Shown here in pieces: positions 16,400 to 25,799 of a DNA stretch of 64,000 nucleotides. The notes under the pieces were generated by a model, which saw only the letters and a list, made by a program, of their open reading frames with translations, searched no databases and was not told the DNA's origin. The stretch is taken from the NCBI GenBank assembly GCA_903930435.1, contig CAIYYN010000024.1, forward strand, positions 1-64,000. Direction: 5' to 3'. Both the position numbers and the translations under genes were made by a program. The DNA is from an uncultured Hyphomicrobiales bacterium (lineage in GTDB: Bacteria > Pseudomonadota > Alphaproteobacteria > Rhizobiales > Ancalomicrobiaceae). The stretch's first letter is position 1. Every line of letters begins with the position of its first letter.

Positions 16400-17725
16400 T
16401 CACTCCGGCATCATGCCGTTTGCCTTCAGCACATCGCCGGCCAGATAGAGCGAGCCGCAGATAAGAATGCGGGGCGGGGCTTCGAAGCGCCAGTCGCGGG
16501 AAATCAGCTGGATGGCCTGCGATACACTCACGGCAGGCTCAGCAGTCAGGCCAGCCTCGCGCGCGGACTCGGCAAGTTCGGCGGGCGGTCGGCCCGCTTG
16601 ACTGGCCTGCACGGGGACGGTGAACACATGGCGCACCAATCCGGCGAATGGCTTGAAAAAGCCGATCGGGTCCTTGGTCGTCAGCATGCCGACAATCAGG
16701 AACAGGGGACGGGCAACCCGATCTTCAAGATCGGCGATGACCTCGGCGATGGCGACGCCAGCGCCCGGATTATGTCCGCCATCCAGCCAGACTTCGGCAT
16801 CCTTGACGGCAAGATCAACCAGCGGTCCGGGACCGAGCCTTTGCATGCGGGCAGGCCATTCGGCGCTTGCGATACCCTTGGCGACGGCGCTGTCGCTGAC
16901 GGGGATATTGGCTGCCCGGATCGCGGCGATGGCCGTGCCAGCGTTCACGAATTGATGGCGGCCTAGCAGGCGCGGTGGCGGCAGATCCATCAGGCCCATC
17001 TCGTCCTGATAGACCAGACGACCGTTCTCACGCGTCACATGCCAGTCTTCGCCGCCGTAAAGGAACGGGACGCGCTCACGGTCGGACTTGCGGCGCAACA
17101 CGCGCTCGACTTCGGGCGCCTGCGGGGCTGAAACCACGCGCGACCCGGCCTTGATGATGCCTGCCTTCTCGGCTGCAATCTTTTCCAGGGTATCGCCGAG
17201 ATAGGCTTCGTGATCCATGGAAATGGAGGTGATCACGCTGACGAGCGGCGGCGCGATGACATTGGTCACGTCAAGGCGACCGCCGAGACCGACTTCGAGA
17301 ACGGTGTAATCGGCGGGATGCTCGGCAAAGAGGATATAGGCAGCGACCGTGATCAGCTCGAAAAAGGTGATCGGCTGACCGTTGTTGACGCTTTCGGCGT
17401 TCTCAAGCGCGGCGACCAGTTGCTCATCGGTTGCCAGCCTGCCGCCATCCGGGTGACCCAGCCGATAGCGCTCATTGAAGCGGACCAGATGGGGACTGGT
17501 GAAGACGTGGCAGGTCTTGCCCGCAGCTTCAAGGATTGCGCGACAATAGGCCGTCGTCGAGCCCTTGCCATTCGTGCCTGCAATGTGGATCACAGGCGGG
17601 ATCTTCAGATGCGGATCGCCCAGTTCGCCGAGCAGCCGCACCATCCTGTCAAGGCTCAGATCCCAGTCTTGCCGGATAGTGGCGGTCAGTCGTTGCAAGA
17701 TTGCGTCGAGCGCTTCGGATGACAT
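16400..17725 (-). CDS. folC: Bifunctional dihydrofolate/folylpolyglutamate synthase
   Basis: A 441-residue Mur-ligase-family enzyme that joins glutamate to dihydropteroate and to reduced folates. The P-loop is HIAGTNGKGST near residues 46-56, followed by FTSPHLVRFNERYR and the EVGLGGRLDVTNV stretch that is diagnostic for FolC. The C-terminal glutamate-binding region WLDGGHNPGAG is intact. It follows accD by 8 nt in the conserved trp-accD-folC order of alphaproteobacteria, so it probably shares the transcript. Confidence 0.94.
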   Translation of the reverse strand: MSSEALDAILQRLTATIRQDWDLSLDRMVRLLGELGDPHLKIPPVIHIAGTNGKGSTTAYCRAILEAAGKTCHVFTSPHLVRFNERYRLGHPDGGRLATDEQLVAALENAESVNNGQPITFFELITVAAYILFAEHPADYTVLEVGLGGRLDVTNVIAPPLVSVITSISMDHEAYLGDTLEKIAAEKAGIIKAGSRVVSAPQAPEVERVLRRKSDRERVPFLYGGEDWHVTRENGRLVYQDEMGLMDLPPPRLLGRHQFVNAGTAIAAIRAANIPVSDSAVAKGIASAEWPARMQRLGPGPLVDLAVKDAEVWLDGGHNPGAGVAIAEVIADLEDRVARPLFLIVGMLTTKDPIGFFKPFAGLVRHVFTVPVQASQAGRPPAELAESAREAGLTAEPAVSVSQAIQLISRDWRFEAPPRILICGSLYLAGDVLKANGMMPE

Positions 17726-17733
17726 CCCGGAGA

Positions 17734-18633
17734 TTACTCTGCCGCCTGCGTCACGAGCGCCGTCGATTCGTCGCGTTTGGGAGTCTTGGTCAGGATATGG
17801 CAGAGCCGCGACAGGGTCGAGCGCATGTCGTGGCGATGTACAACCATATCGACCATCCCATGTTCGAGCAGATATTCGGCGCGCTGGAAGCCCTCGGGCA
17901 ATTTCTCGCGGATCGTCTGCTCGATGACGCGCGGTCCGGCAAAGCCGATGAGGGCTCCGGGTTCCGCCAGATGGACATCGCCCAACATGGCGTAGGAGGC
18001 GGTTACGCCACCGGTGGTCGGATTGGTCAGGACGACGATATAGGGCAATTGCTCTTCCCGCAGTGCCTGGATGGCAGCGGTCGTGCGCGGCATCTGCATC
18101 AGCGACAGGATGCCTTCCTGCATGCGAGCACCGCCGGATGCGGCAAAGAGAATAAAGGGTGTCCGTCGGTCACGCGCTGACAGGAGGCCGGTCACGATGG
18201 CCTCGCCTGCCGCCATGCCGAGCGATCCGCCCATGAAGTCGAAATCCTGCACGGCGGCTGTCACGGCGAGGCCTTCCAGCGCACCCGTGGCAACCAGAAC
18301 GGCATCTTCCAGACCTGTCTTGGTCTTGGCGTCTTTCAGGCGGTCAACGTAGCGGCGCTCGTCGCGGAATTTCAGTGGGTCGAGCGGGACAGCGGCGACG
18401 GCAATGGACTCATAAACGCCGCCATCAAACAGGCTCGCCATGCGCTTGCGGCTCGGCATGCGCATATGGAAATTGGACGATGGAACCACGTACTGGTTCG
18501 ATTCCAGATCGCGATGGAACACCATCTCGCCGGTTTCAGGACACTTGATCCAGAGATTATCCGGTACGTCCTTCTTGGGCGCGTAGAGGAGGTTCTTGAT
18601 CTTCGGCGGAACGACGTTTGTGAGCCAGTTCAA
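17734..18633 (-). CDS. accD: Acetyl-CoA carboxylase carboxyltransferase subunit beta
   Basis: A 299-residue subunit that with AccA transfers CO2 from biotin to acetyl-CoA, the first step of fatty-acid synthesis. The crotonase-fold core is clear ([27 protein letters not shown], then [10 protein letters not shown]). The N-terminal zinc ribbon known from E. coli is degenerate: the first Cys is kept (WIKCPETGE) but the other three positions are Glu/Thr-, Val- and Ser-like ([13 protein letters not shown]). The start is TTG at 18633, overlapping the trpA stop (TTGA), with AAGGAG 7 nt upstream. It is coupled to trpA. Confidence 0.94.
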   Translation of the reverse strand: MNWLTNVVPPKIKNLLYAPKKDVPDNLWIKCPETGEMVFHRDLESNQYVVPSSNFHMRMPSRKRMASLFDGGVYESIAVAAVPLDPLKFRDERRYVDRLKDAKTKTGLEDAVLVATGALEGLAVTAAVQDFDFMGGSLGMAAGEAIVTGLLSARDRRTPFILFAASGGARMQEGILSLMQMPRTTAAIQALREEQLPYIVVLTNPTTGGVTASYAMLGDVHLAEPGALIGFAGPRVIEQTIREKLPEGFQRAEYLLEHGMVDMVVHRHDMRSTLSRLCHILTKTPKRDESTALVTQAAE

Positions 18634-19472
18634 GCGAGAACTCCTTGTTTGGCGCGACGGACGCCAGCGGCGATGGACGCGGCAAGGCTCGTCACGGAGC
18701 CGACAGTCTCAGCGGTTGCCCGGCCCCCGGCATCGAGTGAGGTCCGTACGGCTTCGACGAGGGCAGACCCAACCACCACGCCATCGGCGTCGCGACCAAT
18801 GATTTCGGCCTGTTCTGCCGATTTGACGCCAAATCCGACGACGACCGGAAGGTCCGTGTGCCGCTTGATCCGTTCGACCGCACCAGCCACACGGACGGCG
18901 TTTGGCGCAGCCGTCCCGGTCACACCGGTAATCGAGACATAATAGACGAAGCCGGACGTGTTGGCGAGCACCTTGGGCAGGCGCGCATCATCGGTCGTGG
19001 GCGTGGCGAGGCGAATGAAGTTCAAGCCTCCCGCCAGCGCAGGCAGGCAAAGCTCGTCATCGGCTTCGGGCGGCAGGTCAACAACGATCAAGCCATCGAC
19101 GCCAGCCTCACGCGCGGCAGCGACAAAGGCGTCAGGTCCGAATGTGTAAATCGGGTTGTAATAGCCCATCAGCACGATCGGGGTCGCTTCATCCTTAGCC
19201 CGGACGGCGCGGACAAGGTCGAGCGTTCCGCGCAGCGTCATGCCGGCCCTGAGCGCCCGCAAGCCCGACGCCTGGATCGCCGGACCATCGGCCATCGGGT
19301 CCGAAAACGGCATGCCGATTTCGATGATGTCGGCACCTGCGGCTGGTAGCGCTTCAATAATCGCCAATGACGTCGCAGGATCGGGATCACCGGCCATGAC
19401 AAAGGTGACAAAGGCAGCCCGACCCTCGCGGGCGAGCAATTCAAAGCGGCGGCTGATCCGAGTGTCCGTCAT
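18630..19472 (-). CDS. trpA: Tryptophan synthase alpha subunit
   Basis: A 280-residue TIM-barrel protein that cleaves indole-3-glycerol phosphate to indole. The catalytic Glu and Asp lie in [17 protein letters not shown] and in the [10 protein letters not shown] loop; the phosphate-binding [11 protein letters not shown] is present. The ATG at 19472 is preferred over an upstream codon giving a basic extension. Its stop overlaps the accD start. Unusually, about 440 nt and an unrelated gene separate it from trpB; a direct trpB-trpA junction is more common. Confidence 0.94.
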   Translation of the reverse strand: MTDTRISRRFELLAREGRAAFVTFVMAGDPDPATSLAIIEALPAAGADIIEIGMPFSDPMADGPAIQASGLRALRAGMTLRGTLDLVRAVRAKDEATPIVLMGYYNPIYTFGPDAFVAAAREAGVDGLIVVDLPPEADDELCLPALAGGLNFIRLATPTTDDARLPKVLANTSGFVYYVSITGVTGTAAPNAVRVAGAVERIKRHTDLPVVVGFGVKSAEQAEIIGRDADGVVVGSALVEAVRTSLDAGGRATAETVGSVTSLAASIAAGVRRAKQGVLA

Positions 19473-19914
19473 GATGTGAACGATATTCCTTGATCGTGGG
19501 CTTGCGACTTTGCGCAATGCCAATAGCAGCGACGCGGTCTGTTAGCAAACAAGTGGCCGCCAGAACGGTTGTTTTAATCGGAGCGGACGTGCAGGGCAAG
19601 TAATGCCGGAATGCGGCGGTCGTGCGCCCCTCTGCCCGTTATTTTGGTCATGGATACTGTAATGACCGGGCCCGCGGATGGCGAGCCCGGTGCTTGCTGG
19701 AAATGCCCCCAAGATGATGTTTTCGCCCTCACCTGTCGACGTCAGCACAGATTCGGTTCAGGCGAGATCCCATCGGGTTCTTCGAAAATCGAAGCAATCT
19801 GTCGGGTAATCAATCTGATAAAGGTTATTCTTGATCGAGCGGCTTCAGAGTGCTCGGTTGCTTTGATTGATCACGAACTAAAATGCATGAAATGAAATAA
19901 CCGGCAGTGGTTCG
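19473..19914. other. Non-coding gap upstream of trpA
   Basis: About 440 bases without a supported gene. A 94-codon plus-strand frame is present but has no ribosome site, domain or biased codon use. The gap means trpA-accD-folC is probably transcribed from its own promoter here. No clear hairpin terminator was seen after the acidic coiled-coil gene. Confidence 0.4.
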
Positions 19915-20610
19915 TCACTTCATGGATTTGGCGCTGGCCGTCAGTGTCCCGATAGCCGACGTGATGATGTAATTCAGGCCGCGCGACAGCTGAAGCTGGT
20001 CATCCACAATCGACTGTGTCTCGGCATGCCGGGCAGCGTTCGACTTGACGTCTTCGTGCAGCGCGGCAGTCGTGTCATAGAGCTTGCTGATCAAGGACTT
20101 GACCTCTGCAATCTCGGTTTCGATGGCGGCAAGACGCTCGGCCTGGTGATCGACAACCGCTTCGGCAACAGCCTCTGCAGGGGCTTCCGCTGCAGCTTCT
20201 TCCACATGTTCGGCTTCGACGTGCTCGACGACTGCGGCTTCCTCGGCTTCAACGACCGGGGCGGCCTCAACAACGACTTCGGCTTCTGCGGCATGGGGGG
20301 CCTGGAGCGACGCCTTCAGCTCTTCCATGTGCGCGCGAAGTTCGTTGATCGAGGCTTCGATTGCGTCAAGCCGAAGCATTTCCGGGGACGGGGCGGCTGC
20401 GACAGCCTCGACGACCGGTTCATGGGCGGGCTCGGCGTGCTGGTGGTCAGCTTCAAAGACCGGCTGTTCGATATGCGGCTGAAACGTCTGCTGTTCGGTC
20501 TGGAACTGGTTGCCGTGGTTTGGATCCTGGTAGCCGTGATCCTGATGGGGTTGAGGCTCCGGGTTCTGCCATTCCGTATGCTGCTGGTTATTTGTCCAAT
20601 CGTCTGACAT
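19915..20610 (-). CDS. Acidic Ala/Glu/His-rich coiled-coil protein of unknown function
   Basis: A 231-residue soluble protein inserted between trpB and trpA. The first 80 residues are rich in Gln, His and Asn (low complexity), followed by a heptad-like helix (LDAIEASINELRAHMEELKASL), then a long Ala-Glu-Val tract dominated by repeats such as VVEAAP, VEAEEAAVVEHVEAEHVEE, and a second predicted coiled coil (AERLAAIETEIAEVKSLISKLYDTTAALHEDV). No signal peptide or membrane helix. AAGGAG is 6 nt before the ATG at 20610, which decides the start against a longer Arg-rich frame. Family not recognised; the architecture suggests a structural or scaffold role. Confidence 0.75.
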   Translation of the reverse strand: MSDDWTNNQQHTEWQNPEPQPHQDHGYQDPNHGNQFQTEQQTFQPHIEQPVFEADHQHAEPAHEPVVEAVAAAPSPEMLRLDAIEASINELRAHMEELKASLQAPHAAEAEVVVEAAPVVEAEEAAVVEHVEAEHVEEAAAEAPAEAVAEAVVDHQAERLAAIETEIAEVKSLISKLYDTTAALHEDVKSNAARHAETQSIVDDQLQLSRGLNYIITSAIGTLTASAKSMK

Positions 20611-20911
20611 GGGTCGCTCCTTGAGCCATTCTGGCTCACTGTTGCCTCCGGGCATTGCATTGTGGCCGATGGGAGCAGGCGGACAATTGACCAGAGGCGC
20701 TTTGCGCAGACGTTGATTGACACGCCCGAAACCGACGCGATGCGCGTTCCGGGACATCTGTCTGCGTTGCCCGATCATCGAGTTCTCCGATTTCTATGCA
20801 AAACATGCATCGGAACGTGAGCGATCCAATGCATCCAAGCAAAAGCGAGCCGTCAAACCATCAAGAGTTGCGCCTGCCTTTTCGACCACGCAACATCTTA
20901 GCGCGATCGGC

Positions 20912-22159
20912 TTAGAGTTCGAAGCCTAAAATTTTACCGACCGTGAAAATATCCTTGTCGCCACGCCCGCAAAGATTCATTACAATCGTTTGGTCCTTGC
21001 CCATTGTTGGAGCCAATTTCATAACATGTGCAAGGGCATGGGCAGGTTCAAGCGCTGGAATGATTCCTTCGAGACGGGTCAGCAGCTGGAAGGCTTCAAG
21101 CGCCTCGGCGTCCGTCGCCGGAACATAGGTCACACGGCCACTGTCTTTCAACCAGGAGTGTTCCGGTCCCACGCCCGGATAATCCAATCCGGCCGAAATC
21201 GAATGTCCCTCAAGGATCTGGCCGTCGTCATCCTGCAATAGATAGGTGCGATTGCCGTGCAAAACGCCCGGACGACCGCCTGCCATGGATGCTGCGTGGC
21301 CGTTTGGAACGTCCAGCCCGTGTCCGCCGGCCTCGACACCGATGATCTGCACATCCTTGTCATCCAGGAAGGGATGAAACAGGCCGATGGCATTGGAACC
21401 ACCGCCGATGCAGGCGACGATCGCGTCGGGCAAACGGCCTTCGACTTCGAGCATCTGCTCGCGGGTTTCCGTCCCGATCACCGATTGGAAATCGCGCACC
21501 ATGGCGGGGTAGGGATGCGGGCCTGCAGCGGTGCCGATGATGTAGTAGGTATCTTCAACGTTCGACACCCAGTCGCGCAACGCCTCGTTCATGGCGTCCT
21601 TCAGCGTTCCAAGGCCCGAGGTCACCGGGCGAACTTCCGCGCCGAGCAACTTCATGCGGAACACATTCGGTGATTGCCGCTGAACGTCGGTCGCACCCAT
21701 GTAGACAACGCATGGATGGCCGAACCGGGCTGAAACAGTGGCCGAGGCGACGCCATGCTGACCCGCACCGGTTTCGGCGATGATGCGCTTCTTGCCCATG
21801 CGCCGGGCGAGCAGGATCTGCCCGAGGCAGTTGTTGATCTTGTGGCTGCCGGTGTGGTTGAGTTCGTCGCGCTTGAAATAGATCTTGGCACCACCGAGGT
21901 GCTGGGTCAGTCGCTCGGCGAAATAGAGCGGGCTGGGGCGTCCGGTATAATGTTTGCCGAGGTGGGCCAGTTCTGCCTGAAAGGCCGGATCATTCTTGGC
22001 TTCGGTATAGGCCTTGTCGAGTTCCAGGATGAGCGGCATCAGCGTTTCCGCGACAAACCGGCCACCATAGAGGCCGAAGAACCCCCTGTCGTCAGGGCCC
22101 GAGCGCATGGTGTTCGGGATGGCTCCGGAGGAGACGGCGGCGGATGATTGAGCTGACAC
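20912..22159 (-). CDS. trpB: Tryptophan synthase beta subunit
   Basis: A 415-residue PLP enzyme that condenses indole with serine. The PLP lysine is in [12 protein letters not shown], the phosphate loop in [10 protein letters not shown], and the GAGQHGVA channel region is intact. The start is probably the GTG at 22159 with AAGGA about 9 nt upstream; a TTG at 22192 would add eleven residues. It lies 77 nt after trpF on the same strand. The 301 nt between trpB and the downstream coiled-coil gene show no other gene. Confidence 0.95.
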   Translation of the reverse strand: MSAQSSAAVSSGAIPNTMRSGPDDRGFFGLYGGRFVAETLMPLILELDKAYTEAKNDPAFQAELAHLGKHYTGRPSPLYFAERLTQHLGGAKIYFKRDELNHTGSHKINNCLGQILLARRMGKKRIIAETGAGQHGVASATVSARFGHPCVVYMGATDVQRQSPNVFRMKLLGAEVRPVTSGLGTLKDAMNEALRDWVSNVEDTYYIIGTAAGPHPYPAMVRDFQSVIGTETREQMLEVEGRLPDAIVACIGGGSNAIGLFHPFLDDKDVQIIGVEAGGHGLDVPNGHAASMAGGRPGVLHGNRTYLLQDDDGQILEGHSISAGLDYPGVGPEHSWLKDSGRVTYVPATDAEALEAFQLLTRLEGIIPALEPAHALAHVMKLAPTMGKDQTIVMNLCGRGDKDIFTVGKILGFEL

Positions 22160-22236
22160 GGGTCCAATTCCTTTTCTGCACAGTCGGAGCAAGTCGGGCT
22201 AGCCGAACTCGGGTTCCGGAACTCAAGACTAACCTG

Positions 22237-22887
22237 TTATAGCGCGCTGCGCGCTGCGGCAATGAAGGCTTCGATCATGGCGGGATCTTTTTCGCCTGGA
22301 CGACTTTCGACACCCGAGGAAACGTCGACGCCGCCCATGCCCGTCAAGCGGATCGCGTCGGCGACATTGGACGCGTTGAGTCCACCGGATAGCAGGGCAG
22401 GCTTGCCCGGTTCGAGGCCTTTGACGAGACGCCAGTCAAACGAGATGCCATTGCCACCCGGCAAGGAATGGGCGGTTGACGGGGATGGCTTGGCATCAAA
22501 CAGGAAGCTGTCCACCAGGCCGGCGTACTCCGGAATGGGGGCCAGATCCTGCGCCGTTGCAATCGCCAGTACCTTCATGACCGGTATGCCGAAGCGCTGA
22601 CGGATTTCGCTGACACGCTCTGCTGACTCGCTGCCATGCAATTGCAAAAGGTCCGGCTTGAGGCCAGCCGTGATCGTCTCAAGGGCTTCGTCAGTTGGAT
22701 CGACCATGACGGCGACAATTGTCGCGCGACCACGCGCCAGATCCGCGAGAGCAGCCGATGTTTCCACCGACACATTGCGCGGACTGCGCGGATAAAACAT
22801 GAAACCGACCATGTCGGCGCCAGCCGCAACCGCCGTTGCAACAGTTTCGGGCGTCGACAGACCGCAAATTTTCACCAGCAGTGCCAT
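22237..22887 (-). CDS. trpF: Phosphoribosylanthranilate isomerase
   Basis: A 216-residue TIM barrel that isomerises phosphoribosylanthranilate in tryptophan synthesis. The catalytic Cys is in LVKICGLSTPE at residues 4-14 and the catalytic Asp region is VDSFLFDAKPS; LLSGGLNASNVADA and VDVSSGVESRPGEKD bind phosphate. The ATG at 22887 starts directly before the first strand; the longer upstream frame is basic and unlike the family. It heads the trpF-trpB block. Confidence 0.94.
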   Translation of the reverse strand: MALLVKICGLSTPETVATAVAAGADMVGFMFYPRSPRNVSVETSAALADLARGRATIVAVMVDPTDEALETITAGLKPDLLQLHGSESAERVSEIRQRFGIPVMKVLAIATAQDLAPIPEYAGLVDSFLFDAKPSPSTAHSLPGGNGISFDWRLVKGLEPGKPALLSGGLNASNVADAIRLTGMGGVDVSSGVESRPGEKDPAMIEAFIAAARSAL

Positions 22888-23293
22888 GCACGGGACCTGA
22901 TCTCTGACGGAACTGACAAGCCAGCACCGATCTGCGGACAACGTGTTCCCTGTCCGTGTTATCTCGAAGCGGTCCCGTCGCATAAAATCAGGCTGCTGTC
23001 CACGCGAATGAGACTCCTCAGACTTCCGATGGCCGCAATCTGTCTGTTCGGGCGCGCAAATCCAAGAGTGAGGCTGACAAAGCCGGTTTCAGTGGGTATT
23101 TTGTCAGCTAGGAGCGCTTATAGTCCAGTGTCCGGGAACGTGATCCATGTCCGGCGTTGATGCGGGGTCTGGACTGTTTGCAGAAAGCGCCTTTTTGCCG
23201 GCGAGACGTCCACGCACACCGATCGGTATGGGCCCGCCATCTGCTTTTCGGGCGAGTGATTGTGATGATGAAGACAAGATCGAAAGACATCAC

Positions 23294-23665
23294 GTGCCCA
23301 TAATCCGCTTCTGGTACAGACGCGGCGCGTGGCGGATTGTCGCGGTTACCGGCTTTTTTCTTGTGTCTGGTGCTGCGTTACCAAATCACAAGCACCCCGC
23401 CGGTGGCGGGATCTCGGCCAACGCGTCCGATACGCCTGATCACGATGACGCGTTGAATGCGCGGGCACGCGGCGAAATCTTGCCTCTGGAGACCATTCTC
23501 CAGATGTTGACCCAGCGAAAGGGCGACCGGCTCGTCGATGTTGTCTTGCAGCGTCCAGATGGCCGCTGGGTTTATCAGGTGACCTGGCTCACCAAAACCG
23601 GTCGTTACCGGATCTTCTCCGTAGATGCCAAGGACGGCCAGGTTCTCAAAGACGAAACGAAATAA
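23294..23665 (+). CDS. Periplasmic PepSY-domain protein, FeuN-like
   Basis: A 123-residue protein with a signal peptide or anchor (RIVAVTGFFLVSGAALP) and a C-terminal PepSY-type fold (ILPLETILQMLTQRKGDRLVDVVLQRPDGRWVYQVTWLTKTGRYRIFSVDAKDGQVL). It lies 12 nt before a response regulator and its kinase. In rhizobia FeuN, a small periplasmic PepSY-like protein, restrains the FeuPQ system, so the same role is likely by context. The GTG at 23294 is chosen because it directly precedes the basic-hydrophobic leader; the frame is open to 23147 and the start is uncertain. Confidence 0.7.
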   Translation: MPIIRFWYRRGAWRIVAVTGFFLVSGAALPNHKHPAGGGISANASDTPDHDDALNARARGEILPLETILQMLTQRKGDRLVDVVLQRPDGRWVYQVTWLTKTGRYRIFSVDAKDGQVLKDETK

Positions 23666-23677
23666 GGGTGAGACGCG

Positions 23678-24337
23678 ATGCGCATTCTCGTGGTTGAAGA
23701 CGAAGAACGGATCCGCCGGGATCTCAAGTCGCACCTGCAGGCGTCGGGCTACGTCGTGCATGAGGCTTCGAACGGCGAAGATGCGTGGTTTCTCGGCGAT
23801 ACCGAGGATTTTGATGCGGTGGTTCTCGATCTGGGACTGCCGAAGATGGACGGGCTGTCAGTCCTCAAGCGCTGGCGCGAAGCCGAGCGCAATTTTCCGA
23901 TCCTCATCCTGACCGCGCGCGGTGGCTGGACCGATCGCGTTGAGGGCATCGATGCAGGCGCCGATGACTATCTGGTCAAGCCGTTCAGGATGGAGGAGCT
24001 TGTTGCCCGCATCCGCGCGCTCATCCGGCGGTCTGCCGGTCGCGCGTCGCCGATGTTGCAGGCCGGGCCCCTGACGCTCGACACGAGCCGGGCCAAGGCG
24101 ATTGTCGATGGCGAAACCGTGGCCCTGTCGCCACTCGAATATCGATTGCTGTCCTATCTGCTGCATCATCGTGGCCGCGTCGTCAGCCGCGTCGAACTCG
24201 TGGAACACATCTATCATGACGATGTTGAACCCGATTCCAATGCACTGGAGGTCCTCGTCGGGCGGGTCAGGCGCAAGATCGGCTCCGATCTGATCGAAAC
24301 ACGCCGCGGCCATGGCTATCTGGTGATTGCCGAGTGA
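23678..24337 (+). CDS. OmpR/PhoB-type response regulator, FeuP-like
   Basis: A 219-residue two-domain regulator. The receiver domain begins with VVEDEERIR, has the phosphoacceptor Asp in AVVLDLGLPKMDG and the conserved Lys in DYLVKPFRMEELVAR. The winged-helix output domain covers about residues 125-219 (LSPLEYRLLSYLLHHRGRVVSRVELVEHIY and VLVGRVRRKIGSDLIETRRGHGY). It is flanked by a PepSY protein and a kinase whose GTG start overlaps its stop. Rhizobial FeuP is a plausible orthologue; target genes cannot be deduced. Confidence 0.88.
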   Translation: MRILVVEDEERIRRDLKSHLQASGYVVHEASNGEDAWFLGDTEDFDAVVLDLGLPKMDGLSVLKRWREAERNFPILILTARGGWTDRVEGIDAGADDYLVKPFRMEELVARIRALIRRSAGRASPMLQAGPLTLDTSRAKAIVDGETVALSPLEYRLLSYLLHHRGRVVSRVELVEHIYHDDVEPDSNALEVLVGRVRRKIGSDLIETRRGHGYLVIAE

Positions 24338-25776
24338 CGCCTGGGACCACGATCAGCCGGTGTTATCACGCCATCATCCGCCTGATTTCCGGGTTCGGAC
24401 GTGGGCGCGGATCACTTCGACTACGGCTGATCGTGGCGGCTTTCATTTCCTCCGGCATAGCTGTTGCGATTGCCGGTACGTCGATGGTCGTGCTTGTCAA
24501 CCGGCACATAGAACGGCGTGTTGTGCATGAATTACGCGGGTATCTCGATCAGGTGACCGCCCGATTTTCCCTGGAAAACGGCCGACCGGATCTCAAGGCC
24601 GATCTGGCCGATCCACGGTTCGATCGGCCTTTCTCCGGCCTCTACTGGCAGGTGAGTGAGGCAGGCGAGCCGCAAGTCAGGTCAAGATCCCTGTGGGACC
24701 AGGTTCTCCCGGTCACGGGCGATGTGCTGGACGAACTGGATGATACGGCCTTTCAGATCCCGGGTCCAAGAAATCAGAACCTGATTGCTGTCTCGCGTGT
24801 TGTCATCCTCGGACATCCACCAGCCAGTCCACAGCGAACATTCAACCTTGTCGTTGCCATTGATCGCGCGGAAATTGATCAGGTTATTGAAGACTATGCG
24901 CTTGAAGTGGCTGCCTTTCTGGTTGTTCTGGTGATTTTCCTCGGGCTTGCCGGGTGGGTTCAGGTCACGGTCGGCCTGAGGCCTCTGGATGGATTGCGCG
25001 AAATGGTCTTTGCCGTGCGTGGCGGGCGAGCCGAGCGACTATCCGGCACATTTCCAGATGAAGTGATCCCGCTCGTCGAAGAGTTGAATGCGCTGATCGA
25101 CGCCCAGAGCCACACGATCGAACGTGCCCGTGCCCGTGCGGGCGATCTCGCCCATGGCTTGAAGACGCCTCTGGCGGTGATCACGTCGGAAACCCGCGCG
25201 ATGCGGGAGGCAGGCCAGGATCAAAGCGCCGACGTCATCGATGCGGAAGTGGACGGGATGTCGCGATTTATTGAACGGCAGCTGGCGCGGGCACGGATCA
25301 CCAGCCTGCAACGGTTTGGTCGCCGTCTTGATCTGGACGGGGTCACGCGCCGACTTGTGCGGACCATGCAAAGGCTGCCACGCGGTGACCTGGTTGAGTG
25401 GATCATCGATATAACGCCTGACATCGGTATCGGCTTGCAGAGCGAAGATGCTGACGAGATTTTCGGCAATCTTCTCGACAATGCCCGAAAGTTTGCGACC
25501 TCGCATGTCGTGATCAGCGGGTACCCCGAGGACGGCTTCGTGCATGTCCGGATTGCCGATGACGGCCCCGGCGTTCCGGCCGCACAGCGCGACGCGGTCC
25601 TGCTGCGCGGACTGCGGCTGGATGAGACAATCCAGGGGTCCGGGCTGGGATTATCGATTGTCGATGACCTCGTGACGAGCTATCGCGGTCGCATCAAATT
25701 GGCTGAAACGCCAGGTGGCGGCTTGACCGTGGATCTCATGCTGCCGATGGGCGAGGATACGCTTTCAGGTGCGTGA
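24334..25776 (+). CDS. Sensor histidine kinase, FeuQ-like
   Basis: A 480-residue membrane kinase. A first helix at about residues 31-54, a periplasmic sensor of some 135 residues, and a second helix at about 191-212 lead to a HAMP-like linker. The phospho-acceptor is H274 in AGDLAHGLKTPLAV, of the PhoQ/FeuQ-type rather than the common HELRTP form. The ATPase domain has NLLDNARKFA (N box), IADDGPGVP (G1) and GSGLGLSIV (G2). It begins with GTG overlapping the regulator stop, so the pair is cotranslated. The neighbouring PepSY protein probably acts on the periplasmic sensor. Confidence 0.87.
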   Translation: MTPGTTISRCYHAIIRLISGFGRGRGSLRLRLIVAAFISSGIAVAIAGTSMVVLVNRHIERRVVHELRGYLDQVTARFSLENGRPDLKADLADPRFDRPFSGLYWQVSEAGEPQVRSRSLWDQVLPVTGDVLDELDDTAFQIPGPRNQNLIAVSRVVILGHPPASPQRTFNLVVAIDRAEIDQVIEDYALEVAAFLVVLVIFLGLAGWVQVTVGLRPLDGLREMVFAVRGGRAERLSGTFPDEVIPLVEELNALIDAQSHTIERARARAGDLAHGLKTPLAVITSETRAMREAGQDQSADVIDAEVDGMSRFIERQLARARITSLQRFGRRLDLDGVTRRLVRTMQRLPRGDLVEWIIDITPDIGIGLQSEDADEIFGNLLDNARKFATSHVVISGYPEDGFVHVRIADDGPGVPAAQRDAVLLRGLRLDETIQGSGLGLSIVDDLVTSYRGRIKLAETPGGGLTVDLMLPMGEDTLSGA

Positions 25777-25799
25777 CGTGAGTTTTTGGCGCATAGCCG

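Noticed and set aside
19611-19895. Plus-strand frame in the gap upstream of trpA
   Set aside because: No ribosome site, no recognisable domain, and codon use unlike the neighbouring genes.
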